DNA from: Sthenelais limicola
Lineage: Eukaryota; Annelida; Polychaeta; Phyllodocida; Sigalionidae
Assembly: GCA_942159475.1 (NCBI GenBank)
Contig: OW804098.1
Span: 119,189,374 to 119,253,373, forward strand
Direction: 5' to 3'
DNA length: 64,000 nt
The position numbers were made by a program, and so were the translations under genes. Below the pieces are notes generated by a model. That model saw only the letters and a program-made list of their open reading frames with translations. It was not told where the DNA came from and ran no database searches. Numbering within the stretch: the stretch's first letter is position 1; the number at the start of each line of letters is the position of its first letter. Positions 53,993 to 64,000 of the stretch are shown here, piece after piece.

Positions 53993-54240
53993 GTTATGTG
54001 TCACGGAAAATTGAGTAACACGTCGCAAGAACTGATATTTGTGAAATGATTCTTTCACAAATATCCCTCTTCAGAGTATTTTCATTTTTGGTGGGGTTAA
54101 CGATGTCACTAACAAGGACAAAAGTCTAAAGTTTCAAGACTCTGTATTGAATACATTGATGATTATCTGAGGTTATTCTAGGAGTATATTTAACTACCAT
54201 AGTGAGTGACTGCAAAATACCATTAAAATCCCATTAGGAC
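53993..54240 (+). repeat. Family A MITE, 5' two thirds
   Basis: TTATGTGTCACGGAAAATTG, AGTAACACGTCGCAAGAACT to TCTAGGAGTATATTTAACTA. The 3' third is missing. Confidence 0.78.
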
Positions 54241-54589
54241 ACTTCTCACTGACTTAACTTTCTTACCTGATCCGAGAAGCTTCGCCCCTGGATTGTCTTT
54301 CTCTTGCGTTCTCTGTTCTCCGATAGTTAAGTAGATTTATCTAAATTTGTGTCTAACATTAATCATGTAATTACTGTTTTATTTCTCATGTTTTTACGTT
54401 ATTTCCACAGGCTGTCAGCTGCTTATCCTTCCTTCCTTCATCTCAACTTCATTAGTCTCAATAAAGCTTCATGTGCCCTATCTTTGCCTTTATTATTATT
54501 AGAAACTTCATTCTGAGCTAAATCGACCAAACATATGATCTTCCATTGATGTTCCTTCACAAATAGATAATGTTGAGGAATGCCAAAGA
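54241..54589. other. Spacer, nothing recognised
   Basis: No supported feature. Confidence 0.35.
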
Positions 54590-54619
54590 CTCTTTCCCAT
54601 TTTCTCTTATTTTGCATGA

Positions 54620-55060
54620 TATCCTATGCCTCTTCCCACTGTGCTTTCTCTATGTATCTCCTTTCTCCTTCCCTCTCTCTCTTGTCTCTCTGTCCTGTCT
54701 CTCTCTCTTCTTTCTTCTCCCTCTCTCCTCTCTCTGTCCTCTCTCTGTCCTCTCTCTACCCTCTCTCTCTTCTCTCTCTTATCTCTATTTCTCTTTTACC
54801 TCTCTCTCCCTCTCTGTCTCTTCCTCTCTCTCCCTCTCTGTTCCTCTCTGTCCCTCTCTCTACTCTCTCTGTTCTCTCTATTTCTCTTTCGTCTCTCTCT
54901 CCTCACCCTCCTCTCTCTCCTATCTCTCTTTCTTTTTCTCTCTCCTCTCTCTCCTCTCTTCTCTCCCTTCGTCTCTCCTTTCCCTTTTCCATCACTTCTC
55001 ACCCTCTCTCTCTTATATCTCTCGCTCCTTCTACCTCTTCCTCCCGTACACCCTCTGTTA
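54620..55060. repeat. (TCTC/CTCTCT)n polypyrimidine microsatellite
   Basis: About 440 bp of CTCTCTC with CCTCTCTGTCC and CTCTCCTCTC interspersions. The three Leu/Ser-rich plus frames (54570-55333) and the Arg/Glu-rich minus frame are readings of the microsatellite. Confidence 0.9.
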
Positions 55061-55329
55061 CTCCAATATTACTTTTCCCTACTTTCCTGTCTCATTTCTT
55101 TCCTGCGTCTGCCCCTTTTGTCTTGCTACCTTCGGATGGAAACTGAGTTGATAATCCGCCTATATTATTTCACCACTTGCTCTGGAGAGTCTTGTCTGAT
55201 AAGCCTGAATGAATACATGGATATTATCTTAAGCGCTTACTCCTCATCCTGGGCTAATAACTTGATACCAGCAGCTGGCCTAACAATGGATACTTCTTAT
55301 CATTGTCCCTGTCCAAATCATAACTATTA

Positions 55330-55612
55330 TTAGGGTCATGCCTTTTGAAAATGTACAATTGGCCTTCCCCAATTCCGTCAAAGAACCCAAATTTAAGACG
55401 AAAATCAAGCTCAAAATACAGTTCAATATAACCAGACAGTGAACATTGATAAGTACTGAGTATATCTGAGTGTATTCTGTATTATATTCATTCAATAAAT
55501 CTGTCTGGTTATATTTTACAGTATTTTGAACCTGATTTTCGTCTTAAATGTGGGTATATGAGAGGATTGGTGAAGGCCAAAATATGTACATTTTCTGAAG
55601 ACTTGACCAATC
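55330..55612. mobile_element. Family B inverted dimer (foldback)
   Basis: 55330-55440 is the minus-strand first half (GGGTCATGCCTTTTGAAAAT, GTACAATTGGCCTTCCCCAA, CCAAATTTAAGACGAAAATC, AATATAACCAGACAG). 55441-55612 is plus-strand B (ATATCTGAGTGTATTCTGTA, TCTGTCTGGTTATATTTTAC, CTGATTTTCGTCTTAAATGT, GAGAGGATTGGTGAAGGCC). Both ends therefore come from the same B terminus and the whole can fold into a hairpin. Confidence 0.8.
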
Positions 55613-55662
55613 TTTTGTTCTGTAACTGGATTTGTTTATCAGCAATGAGGCGAGGAACAGGG

Positions 55663-55995
55663 ACTCCAATCTGATGCCCCTATAGTTATGTATTTCCTCC
55701 TTGTAAAATAAAGAAATAAAAAAAAGGCGTTCACTAAAACCATTAATGCAAACTAGAGACAGATACAAAGTAGCGTCTGGCTGGACTGAGAGGGAAATAC
55801 GACCAAGATTATTAAAGTTTTAGCCCCCATCTGATGCTCCCATAGTTATGTATTTATTCCCTCTTGTAAAATAAAGAAATACAATAGAATGAGCCAAGTG
55901 TTCACTAAAACTATTAATGCAATCTAGAGAAAGATACAAAGTAGCGTCTGGCTGGAAGGAGAGGGAAAGGCGACCAAGATTATTAAATGGCGTAA
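55663..55995 (+). repeat. ~165-bp tandem duplication
   Basis: Copy 1 (55671-55815) and copy 2 (55830-55990) share ATAGTTATGTATTT, TTGTAAAATAAAGAAATA, GTTCACTAAAAC.ATTAATGC, GATACAAAGTAGCGTCTGGC, TGG, GACCAAGATTATTAAA. Divergence is ~10%. AATAAAG in each might be a cryptic poly(A) signal. Confidence 0.85.
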
Positions 55996-56827
55996 CTTGG
56001 CTTAACTTCCAATCTCCCTTAAGATGGAGATGTTAATGGATTATTTCACTTTTGGCTCCTTTGGCTTTGCACAGTTGAAATTAATACTAGAGCATACTGT
56101 CTGGACATTGTTGGTGTAAAGTTGAAGGACTGCAGAGTTTCAGTAGTGGAATGAAAGTGTTGCATTCAGAACTGACGTATCCTAGAGGGATAAGTGGGGA
56201 GGAGGCTTCAGACACCTTAAAGCTGAGTTCTCCACCAATTTCTTACAAATTTTTTTTTTTTGTATCTATTTTATTTTCAATTTTACATGTACATCTTTAG
56301 TAAAACAGGAAGAAGCATATACATTGTCTTCTTTACAAATCTTTCTGTGAAAATGTAATTCTTAGGTCTTCCAGGTATCCCTGTTTCGTTTGAAAAATGT
56401 AACAGCTTATTAGTTAAACCCTCGTCATACATTTTTTTAGTATTGACCACTATATAACCATGAGTAACGCTTTGTCGTAAGATAATTCTTTATAGGATCA
56501 GGGAATTTAAAACACGATTCCAGTAGAAAGATGAAACCTACCAGCATTTTGCTGAAGGTTTGGTCAATTTATGCAGAAAGAAGGTGTATAATGAATACCG
56601 GATAACTTAAATTTGAAAACAATGACGCTTTTTGCTTATGGGTTACGTGACAAATTCTTCACTTTTTGTGTGAAATATTACAAGCCCAATACGTTGCAAA
56701 TTGCTGTTGAGAATAGCTCATCAGTTGAGGTGTACAGGAGGATTCACCGACATGCAAGCTTCTTTGTTAGATCAATTACCACCACATTTTAGTTTGTGTT
56801 CAACGAAAGGATGCCAAAGCAGTCAGT
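55996..56827. other. Spacer with T-run
   Basis: T11 near 56250 followed by GTATCTATTTTATTTTC; otherwise nothing recognised. Confidence 0.35.
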
Positions 56828-57031
56828 TTGGTGTCCGTGGTGACAGAAGCAGAAATATCTAACGCAGTCAAGGAAGACCCCGAGTTTGGGGCTGAAATCG
56901 CAGGATTTAAATCCTTCAGAATGCAACAGAAAAGCTATAGGAATTATATAATTCTTCCCAACAGAAGAATCACTGGAGATGTAAATTTTGTCTATGGAGG
57001 GACCATGCTAAATGGATGCGTCCCAAGGTAA
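56828..57031 (+). CDS. Possible exon or gene relic, unknown family
   Basis: An open stretch reading VTEAEISNAVKEDPEFGAEI, AGFKSFRMQQKSYRNYIILP, NRRITGDVNFVYGGTMLNGC, VPR. Composition is protein-like, unlike most frames nearby. It ends where CCAAG meets GTAATA, a possible splice donor; without splicing, TAA follows at once. The start given is only the first non-standard codon. No family is recognised; it could be a relic of a retroelement. Confidence 0.3.
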   Translation: MVSVVTEAEISNAVKEDPEFGAEIAGFKSFRMQQKSYRNYIILPNRRITGDVNFVYGGTMLNGCVPR

Positions 57032-57934
57032 TAGCCTTGCAGGAGAATTTAAAACGAAAAAAGGGCTAAAGAAATGGGCCAGGGAAAAGCTATGGGGTCT
57101 CAGGAAGGAGCGCAGCTGAGGCCCTAAGCCCTAAATTAATTTCAAATTGTGAAAACAGTTTAGACAATTGCTCAGAAAATATATATCATCTTCAGGGTGG
57201 TGATTCTGATGGGAATGAGGGGTCTATTAATGAGGAAGTAAAAGCGATTGGCTAATCGCTGGCACCTGACAGGCCAACTGATTGGACTCCTCACCCTTCC
57301 TGGCCTTAAATTCATTTCAATTCAATTCAAATATTCTTTATTGCCTGTTTGTTACAGAAACAAGTGTTAGTCCAATTCTCGCGTGCCAGATCTTTCTATG
57401 AATGCCACACGACATCATTTCGTTAATTCCCACTGGATTTCAGCATAAAATCAAATTATAAACAAGATTTTAAAGATGTCAATAATTCATGAAAAACAAA
57501 TAGATTGAACAAACTAAAATATTAGTATGTTCTGTAGTCAGATCCTCCTCTCTACAGTACTCGTGATCAAAGAATGAAAACGTGTTAGCAGGGAATACAA
57601 CTTTAAGCAAGGAAAGGGACAAAAACGTGAAGCTATAATCACTCTAGTACAGGTGAAAGTCTTAATGGAAGTTCAATGTTGTGGAATAATACATTCTTAC
57701 GGACCTCACAGTGTTGAAGGGAAATTAAGCATGGGGCCTTTTGTATAAGTGAAGAAACGGAATTATTTCATTGTAATTCCTGTAGAAGGGTAAAACATTC
57801 CTTCCAACGTGAAATTCCCAGAGCTTATAGGAATAGTCTATACATCCAATGATGGGTAGGAATCGCTATTCCTACTTACCAAAGGAATTCCAACACATAT
57901 TCCGCAGCATTCTAGGTCCAAACCCTCAGATCAG
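57032..57934. other. Spacer with possible antisense retroposon tail
   Basis: 57318-57372 (CAATTCAATTCAAATATTCT, TTATTGCCTGTTTGTTACAG) resembles a reversed 3' tail. Before it, 57070-57260 reads acidic residues in a broken frame. Nothing firm. Confidence 0.4.
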
Positions 57935-58112
57935 AAAAGAATGGTATATCAGCCTACTGCGCTTATCGGTTTCCTGGCCTAGAACTTCGCGTTTTACTGG
58001 GAATATAAAGAGATTTGGCAGTCTTAATGGAATTATAATGGCACTTTATGGTTTGAGGCGAAAGGCTTTTCCTTCTTTGAAGGGACTCTCTTAGCTTTGG
58101 GCCTAGTAGACT
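57935..58112 (+). repeat. Family G repeat, copy 2
   Basis: AAAGAATGGTATATCAGCCT, ATCGGTTTCCTGGCCTAGAA, TAATGGCACTTTATGGTTTG, AGGGACTCTCTTAGC, GGGCCTAG. Same order as 28050 and the inverse of 59440. Confidence 0.78.
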
Positions 58113-58525
58113 GTTAGCTTTTGCAACAGGTCCCGTGAATCCAGACTACTTAGTCCGTAATGTGATAGAAGATTATGGTTAGAACTTGGCAAGTGGTACT
58201 TCAATAGAGACTTCCGATTAAACCTCATTCCTATTCCACACTTACGCTATCAAAACATTGTCCAACGGTGATAAATTGCGAAGACCGAGAGAATTCAAAA
58301 TAGTAACTCACTTAGGGGAGTTTCCAGACGTTCTGAAACTTTTCCGACATCATAATTGTTTTTGGTTTTTCTTATTCAGGATGTTTATACAGCAAAGTCA
58401 AAAATGCCAATGTCTGGCTCTGTCTTTCTCCTCTTTTCTCATTCTCTCTCCTTCCGCACCGCCATTCGCGTAGAAGTGAAGTAGTACATGGAAATGAACG
58501 TTTGACGCTGGTTATTCGTTAAAAG
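58113..58525. other. Spacer, nothing recognised
   Basis: No supported feature. Confidence 0.35.
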
Positions 58526-59193
58526 AGTTGTGTTTCAGGAAAATGAGTCACAAGTCGCAAACAATGGATTTTGAGATATCATCATATTTGAAACGATGGG
58601 ATCAAGCAGATTCTAATGATTGTAAACAGTAGAACATCTAAGTGCTGCTTCTATATTTTAAGTTTGATATCTAATCTTTATTATACACGCATTGCTCTGA
58701 AAACAACGTATCTAGAGTGATTTACGCATAGTGCGTATTTCACTAGTGATTTACGTGGGGTTGTCATGGCAATCAATCTGTTTTTTTCACTAAGATTACC
58801 GGTAAAACTCAAATTTATAATTCGACTTTTTTCTATTTTCATGATTGAAAGCATGTAATAAATCTAACTAACTCGTTGGTTTCAGTCGCTTAGAATATTG
58901 AATAGTCACGCTCCTTCAACCAAAACCTGTATTTATTTTTGAAAAGGAAGGTATTAGTATTTTTGGGTGGATAATTATCAATAAAGTACCTCAATATACT
59001 CCATAAGATGACCTTAGAAATGCATAGATATATGTAAAACATAGCCTTGGAATTGTGTACATGTATTAATGTTACTAGCAGCATTAAGCACCCCAAAATT
59101 TAGAACATTCCAACAAAGATAAATCTTATAAATAAATCACTATGAAAAATATGCATTTTGCGACTTATGACTCATCTTCCTGAAACACATCAC
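58526..59193 (-). mobile_element. Family A MITE with an internal insertion
   Basis: GTGTTTCAGGAAAATGAGTC, ACAAGTCGC at the left, GCGACTTATGACTCATCTTC, CTGAAACACATCACAA at the right. The middle (about 58665-58940) is unrelated sequence that begins CTAATCTTTATTATACACGC. Confidence 0.88.
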
Positions 59194-59249
59194 AAATATC
59201 TGGTTGTCAGAGTAGGTACCTGAATAACCCATTATGAAACCACAATCCG

Positions 59250-59343
59250 GTCGATCTTACCTTCTTATCCTTTCAAATATGACAATATCTCAGAATACAT
59301 TGTTTGCGACTTGAGACTCATTACCCTGAAACTTATCACAAAT
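59250..59343 (+). repeat. Family A MITE, 3' fragment
   Basis: ATCTTACCTTCTTATCCTTT, CAAATATGACAATATCTCAG, GCGACTTGAGACTCATTACC, CTGAAACTTATCACAA. Confidence 0.78.
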
Positions 59344-59439
59344 AATCACTCAAGTTTAACTATTTTGGGGCAACAAGTTGCCATCCCGCTACAGATAACT
59401 CCTCTAGATAGCTCTGCTACCCCTACTCTATATCACTAT

Positions 59440-59612
59440 GCAGTCTAGGCCCAAAGTTGAGACAGTCCCTTCAGACAAAGGGAAAGCCTCTGGCCTCAAA
59501 CCGTACCACTATAGTTCCATTATAAACACAAAATATCATTATATTCCCATTAAAACGCCGGGTCCTAGGCCAGGAAACCGATTGGCAAAGTAGGCTGACA
59601 TACCATTCTTAT
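59440..59612 (-). repeat. Family G repeat, copy 3
   Basis: ATGCAGTCTAGGCCCAAAGT, TGAGACAGTCCCTTC, AAACGCCGGGTCCTAGGCCA, GGAAACCGATTGGCAAAGTA, GGCTGACATACCATTCTT: inverse of 57935-58112. Confidence 0.8.
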
Positions 59613-60118
59613 CTAATCTGAAGGTTTGCACCTATAATAGAGTATAGAGGTTGTGATTCTCAGATAGAAGCTATCACATTCAAACCCATACCCATGTGAC
59701 GTAAGACCCCACGCCCATAGCACTGTGACCAGGCCATAGGGCCAGGTCACACCGCAATAAACCAAATGGAATTATTTAATAATGCTAATAACACCACCGC
59801 TAGTCCCCACCCCAATGCACTTATATAACCACTAGAGCCAATAATGCTTATAGGTCTCCTCAGTGCATTGGGTCTTTTAGAAATAGAATCTTAGTTAACA
59901 TCGAACCAACATGTGTATTATTTTGGTTCCATTTACTCCCAACAAACTGAAAATCATCCGACCAAAAGTGTGAAGGGCTTTGTCTGGTTGCTTTTGCTAC
60001 TGGGCTTCATAAAAGGCAACATATCTATTTCGGAGACCCACCAAAATACTTTCCTGGGTGGCCTTACTTGTCTCTCAAACGATTTTACTTCAAATAATAG
60101 TATAAACATATATAATAT
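59613..60118. other. Spacer with short palindromes and a family H scrap
   Basis: GTGACCAGGCCATAGGGCCA, GGTCAC at 59726-59751 and CCCAATGCAC paired with GTGCATTGGG (59811, 59862) are short inverted repeats. 59985-60020 (TTGCTTTTGCTACTGGGCTT, CATAAA) matches the family H interior. Confidence 0.5.
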
Positions 60119-60276
60119 ATGATGTGTTTCAGGAAAATGAGTCAGAAGTCGCAAAAATGATAATTTTTAAAGTGATTTTTTTGTAATGTGCTTAACGCTT
60201 TTTGTAGCATGAGTATATGTAGCTCCAAATCCATTTTCTGCGACTTTTGACTAATTTTCCTGAAAAAAATCACATA
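60119..60276 (+). mobile_element. Family A MITE, short internally deleted copy
   Basis: About 158 bp: ATGATGTGTTTCAGGAAAAT, GAGTCAGAAGTCGC at the left, CATTTTCTGCGACTTTTGAC, TAATTTTCCTGAAAAAAATC, ACA at the right, with most of the centre missing between GCATGAGTATATGTA and CTCCAAATCC. TA-type flanks on both sides. Confidence 0.87.
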
Positions 60277-60460
60277 TATAACAGCAGCACAATATTGATA
60301 ACTTCAGTCCTACGTTTTTGTTTCTACCAATATCTGAATTATTTGGTTTAAGGCTGCGGTGTCAGCTTGTATGACATGAAAACAATGCCGATTTACTCAT
60401 ATTATCAAGATGTTGCTGCTGTCATATGTTTATAGACAAATTTGAAATTAAATCAGCCTA
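60277..60460. repeat. Family H fragments, two orientations
   Basis: 60279-60320 (AACAGCAGCACAATATTGAT, AACTTCAGTCCTAC) is +; 60398-60450 (ATTATCAAGATGTTGCTGCT, GTCATATGTTTATAGACAAA, TTTGAAATTAAATC) is -. Between them, AAGGCTGCGGTGTCAGC recalls the H terminus. Confidence 0.6.
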
Positions 60461-60739
60461 AAGGTCACAGCAATATAAAATATAGAAAATGATGTATCCC
60501 TGCAGCAAAATCAGTTTGTCAAATGGTTTGTCTAACTAATGAAAGATTGCGAGGATAAATACGATGCCAAAAGACAAATAATTGCTGAGAATGCTGGTCT
60601 AATTTACGATATCATCTATAATTGTTGGGTAGATCTATAGGTCCAAATTGACCCATTGACCGTTGTACACTGCTGCACATGCATACATTAATGTATCACC
60701 GGGGCATTGACCGCTGGGCAACGCCGAGTCGCTCATTGC

Positions 60740-61093
60740 TATTGGGGATTTGTATGTCATAGCCGCCATTTTGAATCTTGATTCGCAACGAATTATGGGA
60801 CTAATAGCACTGTATACAATCTATAGAAAACATGGCATGTTCAGCCTGGACTATTTATCTGTTCTCTAATGTCAATATTCATGATTTATACATGTTTCCA
60901 TAACGCAATTAGCCATATTTCCCATCATGCATTTGGTTTTCATAGATCATTTATAGAAGCTCTGATATTGGTGACAATATTATTTGAATTTTGGATATAA
61001 ATGTTGCCAAACATTTGTATGTCAGATTTCAACCGAATCCATCCCAGCATACACTGCAGCAGACATTCGCAGTGGTGCATGCAAATCTTCTAT
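60740..61093 (+). mobile_element. Family C MITE
   Basis: ATTGGGGATTTGTATGTCAT, AGCCGCCATTTTGAATCTTG to CAGTGGTGCATGCAAATCTT, CTATT. Most complete interior among C copies, including ACTGCAGCAGACATTCGC. Confidence 0.87.
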
Positions 61094-61657
61094 TCGACCT
61101 CACACATGCTCTCAGATAATCCAAATCTGACGCAAAAAAGGGGAATTTTGTGACGCCCTGTCTCATAGAAATCCCCACTCTGTAACAATATCATACAAAG
61201 TGATACAAAATAACCATGAAGCGGAATATAGAGTCTCTTAAAAACCATGCAATTCAACTGGACATGTAAAAAAGTTGCCAAGTTTGTTTATGTGCTTTGG
61301 TTTGTAATATCTATTGGACGAGATTGAATAAACATTTAATTTCTAGCTTCCCGTTCCATTCTCTATTTACATTATGCATTACTGAAACTGTTGCGGTTTT
61401 TTAAAATTTAGCTTCCCCATATCGCAGTTTAACCACAAAAAAACAGAATTGTTAGTGTATGCCTGAGTTTTGTTGCACCATTGTATTTTGCAACTGTCTT
61501 ATTTTCTTTTTTTTGAGGAGTTCGTTTTCGCTGGGTAGGTACAATTCCCCCAAGGAGGTTTATTTAATTGGCCCAAGCTCAGAGGATAAAACTCAATACC
61601 TAAAGCAGAGACATTATAATCTAAGTAAGTATGTCAATCAATATCAAGGTATATTCA
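61094..61657. other. Spacer, nothing recognised
   Basis: Short frames only (61090-61281 minus, 61459-61713 plus); no family features. Confidence 0.35.
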
Positions 61658-61888
61658 TATATGGGTCGGATTTTCAGAAAATGTACAATTGGCAGCTTTA
61701 CACATTAAATTAGGCTAACAAATTAAGAATACCGGGTATATCTGAGTATATTTGGTATCGCCTTGCTTTAATGTATCAGTTCTGTTATGTTAAACTGCAA
61801 TTTGAAGCTCATTTTTGTCTTAAATGTGGGATATTTGAGAGGATTGGCGAAGGTGAATTGTACATTTTCTGAAGATCTTCGCCATATA
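61658..61888 (+). mobile_element. Family B MITE, full length
   Basis: TATATGGGTCGGATTTTCAG, AAAATGTACAATTGGCAGC to ACATTTTCTGAAGATCTTCG, CCATATA. Confidence 0.9.
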
Positions 61889-61914
61889 GAGATCACAACA
61901 GGACTTGTGGGGAG

Positions 61915-61974
61915 AATGGAAATTCCCGCAATTCTCTGCGACCATCCTAGGGACATTATGCAACTCCCCTATTG
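61915..61974 (-). repeat. Family D module, copy 2
   Basis: ATGGAAATTCCCGCAATTCT, CTGCGACCATCCTAGGGACA, TTATGCAACTCCCCTATTG. Inverse of 50287-50346 with about three differences. Confidence 0.75.
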
Positions 61975-62370
61975 TTTACTCCCCATCGTCACCATAACCA
62001 TTACCATTTACAACCCCCCAGAACAACTAACAACTATACACACACCTTTTGCTGCATTTCCAGGCCTTCGTCAAATACCGGATGATGATTGGATAACGGC
62101 GAGCCAATCATAACTCATGGAGGTACCCACGCCACCTGTTGGGGGACGGAGGAAGCTGGTGAGACCGGTGTAAGACGACGGACGGCAGGGATTGGCTGGA
62201 AGTTGAGGCGGGATGGAATAGTGTGGTGGAGGGAGTTGTAGAGTGGTAGGGTATACCAGATACTCTTACAGTCTTATCATTAACTCTTATCTCCTCCTCC
62301 TCCTGCGCTTTGCTCTATGTTACATCGACTACCACTACGGCATACCTTTCCAGCCCAGTCACACACCACT
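61975..62370. promoter_or_regulatory. Possible regulatory stretch with CCAAT cores
   Basis: Unlike most of the window, this segment is relatively GC-rich, with ATTGG at 62088, CCAAT at 62104 and ATTGG at 62191, and few recognisable repeats. Together with CCAAT at 62911, 63106 and 63276 it could belong to the upstream region of a gene beyond the window. Speculative. Confidence 0.25.
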
Positions 62371-62371
62371 G

Positions 62372-63090
62372 GTGTTCCTTATCAGCTCTTATCTCTCAGG
62401 TAGTGTTATACATAAACAAAGAAGCGAGAGATATACTACTACTTCAATACAAATCACTCCGGAGAAGTGAAGATATCAAGATTACTTTATCAGGTTTTGA
62501 AGAACAGTTCACAGGTTTAGTGATGAGTTGTTAGTACATTTATACTGGAGAAGCAGTTTCTTATCTCTGTGGCCTGGTAGTGTTACACACAAAGCACCAA
62601 GAGCGATATTTCAATACAAACCACTCCGGAGACACATCAAGATGTCTTATATCTAGTTTTGAAAACAGTTTAGGTTTGATGATAAGGTGTTGGTACATAT
62701 ATACTGGAGTTTCTTATCTCTGGCCCCTGGTAGTGTTACATATAAGTACAATAGAGGCAAGTGCGATATTTCAAGATTTAAATTATAATCGCTCCACGGG
62801 AGATTTACTTTTATAACTTCTGTGCTCTTGTTGTAAAGATAACGGATGATAAGGTGTTGGTTCACACACCTGTAGCCACGCCTATCTCTGATACCACGTG
62901 GGGGAAGTGCCCAATCACATGCAGGCGTTCCTTATCTGTGGATTGTGGTATCAGTGGATGGATGCATGAGCGTCATTTCTATACAACTCACTCTGGAACA
63001 CTTACCTTAGGCTTTCTGAGCTTTTCAACTGAGTTTTGGATAAGTTCTGAGTTTGGATTTGGATGTTACACACCTCTGGAATTATTTGGA
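62372..63090 (+). repeat. Degenerate ~160-bp tandem repeat, four units
   Basis: Units begin near 62372, 62553, 62708 and 62928 with TTYCTTATCTCT, followed by GGTAGTGTTACAYA, GCGAKATTTCAATACAA, YCACTCCGGAGA and, at the unit end, GATRAGKTGTTGGTACA. Units 2 and 3 are the most alike; unit 4 is weakest. No reading frame is conserved across units. Confidence 0.65.
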
Positions 63091-64000
63091 TAAAGAGATA
63101 GTTAACCAATCGGATTTATTTGTTTAGAGTTTGGGGACATTACCAGGATTAAAATTGCCATTGCAATATCACTCAGATTGGGGGAGATTGATGTCAATTC
63201 ATCTGAGTTTTGGAGAAAAGTTGGATGCTACGTCACTCTTCGACCGTAGCCACGCCTCTCAAGTCATTGTATCAACCAATCAGATCAATCCGTGTGGAGT
63301 TTGGCTGTGTGTTCAGGATTAATGAGCCATTCCAATACCAAACTTCTTTGGAATAGGATATAGTCTCAGTTTTTGAGAAAAGTTGTCATTTGGATGATAT
63401 AATCTTAGTCGAATTCTTGGAAAGAGACTTTCTAAAGCCTGCACAACTGTATTCAAATCTTTATGACTTTGATACATGTTTGTTCATATCAACTCACCTT
63501 ACTTCAGAGTGGAACGATTATAATTTCCTTTAACGATTAAGTAACGATTGATGGATTATATGAATTGTATGTTTAAACTTTGAAAGAAAAACCGTTCGGA
63601 AATACTGTGAATTTGTAGTAAACATTCGCTAAGGATTTATTGCTAAAATACTTGGATACCCACCATATCCATGGACGTCTAGCCCTGGGAAACAATAATA
63701 GGATGTTATCAACTCCCTGGAAGTCTAGAATCGGATAATATTTGACAGGTTTCATTGGATACTATAGATCAGTGCCTGGTATCACTGCAAACACAACCCA
63801 GAGATATCAACTTGATCCTGAAAATAACATCTCCTCTTACTTCCTAAACACTTTGGAAGTATATAGGTTTTCATAATTTGGAAGTATTTATGGAATTTCC
63901 AAGGATATAGCTCGTGATTTTAAACAAATATTGTGTTGATTAAGTGGATTTCACAGGGATTATTACTTGGGATATTTACACATTGGATTATGTGCTTCTA
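63091..64000. other. Unique-looking sequence, no gene recognised
   Basis: No A/B/C/H copies and no long frame. It could be a further decayed repeat unit (63120-63330), an intron or a long untranslated region. Confidence 0.35.

Noticed and set aside
54570..55333. Three Leu/Ser-rich plus frames of 188-235 codons resembling membrane proteins
   Set aside because: They lie on a CTCTCT microsatellite; hydrophobicity is a by-product of CTC/TCT codons.
3288..60276. Regularly recurring repeats as a possible CRISPR-like array
   Set aside because: Copies are ~395-bp inverted-repeat elements in both orientations with irregular spacing in a eukaryote-type sequence.

Overview
This window looks like intergenic or intronic DNA from a marine invertebrate nuclear genome, perhaps a lophotrochozoan. 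It is AT-rich and has no dense set of open genes. It holds many families of short inverted-repeat DNA transposons, one decayed non-LTR retrotransposon and several kilobases of tandem repeats. The taxon guess rests mainly on a short interspersed repeat at 28650-28835 and 51640-51845 (GAGTGAGTGAG... followed by TTTACGCC...). It resembles a repeat style I recall from mollusc-type genomes, so the guess is weak. No bacterial operon, CRISPR array, rRNA or tRNA was seen.

Layout. 1-2460: fragments of two MITE families, then a 5'-truncated CR1/Jockey-like reverse transcriptase pseudogene. 3.2-16 kb: MITE copies, a 23-bp and a 20-bp minisatellite, and a 1,900-bp element (7533-9432) with long diverged inverted repeats and a perfect 9-bp target duplication. 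16332-20001: a 3,670-bp element with ~1-kb nearly identical inverted arms and a 4-bp TGTA duplication. Its core carries a broken gene for a Cys-rich protein of unknown function. 20-42 kb: dense, often nested MITE copies, including two foldback hairpins and a 844-bp hAT-like element inside another MITE. 42.06-46.2 kb: a ~4.1-kb almost pure polypyrimidine tract made of a 29-bp array and CCTCCT-type higher-order repeats. 46.4-46.8 kb: the best host-gene candidate, with a TATA-like motif, a short uORF, and a first exon encoding a signal peptide that ends at a consensus splice donor. 48.2-49.3 kb: a MITE and a 16-copy 30-bp minisatellite open in both strands. 50-62 kb: more MITEs, a polypyrimidine microsatellite and duplicated segments. 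62-64 kb: mostly non-repeat sequence with degenerate ~160-bp tandem units and six CCAAT-box cores.

Family names and orientation used below. A: ~395 bp, ~38-bp TIRs containing GACTTGTGACTCATTTTCC; the + copy has ATCGGCTTGATCTCAT near its 3' end. B: ~240 bp, TIR TGGGTCAGATTTTCAGAAAA; the + copy has AATTGGCAGC after the left TIR. C: ~320-355 bp, TIR AATAGGGGATTTGCAT; the + copy has GCCGCCATTTT near the left end. D: ~60-bp module starting CAATAGGGGAGTTGCAT. E: ~100-bp pair. F: SINE-like. G: ~200-bp repeat. H: ~360 bp, TIR TTAAAGCTGC.CTCTCAG. No autonomous transposase for A, B, C or H is in the window. All boundaries were found by eye, so expect errors of a few bases, and more for decayed copies.
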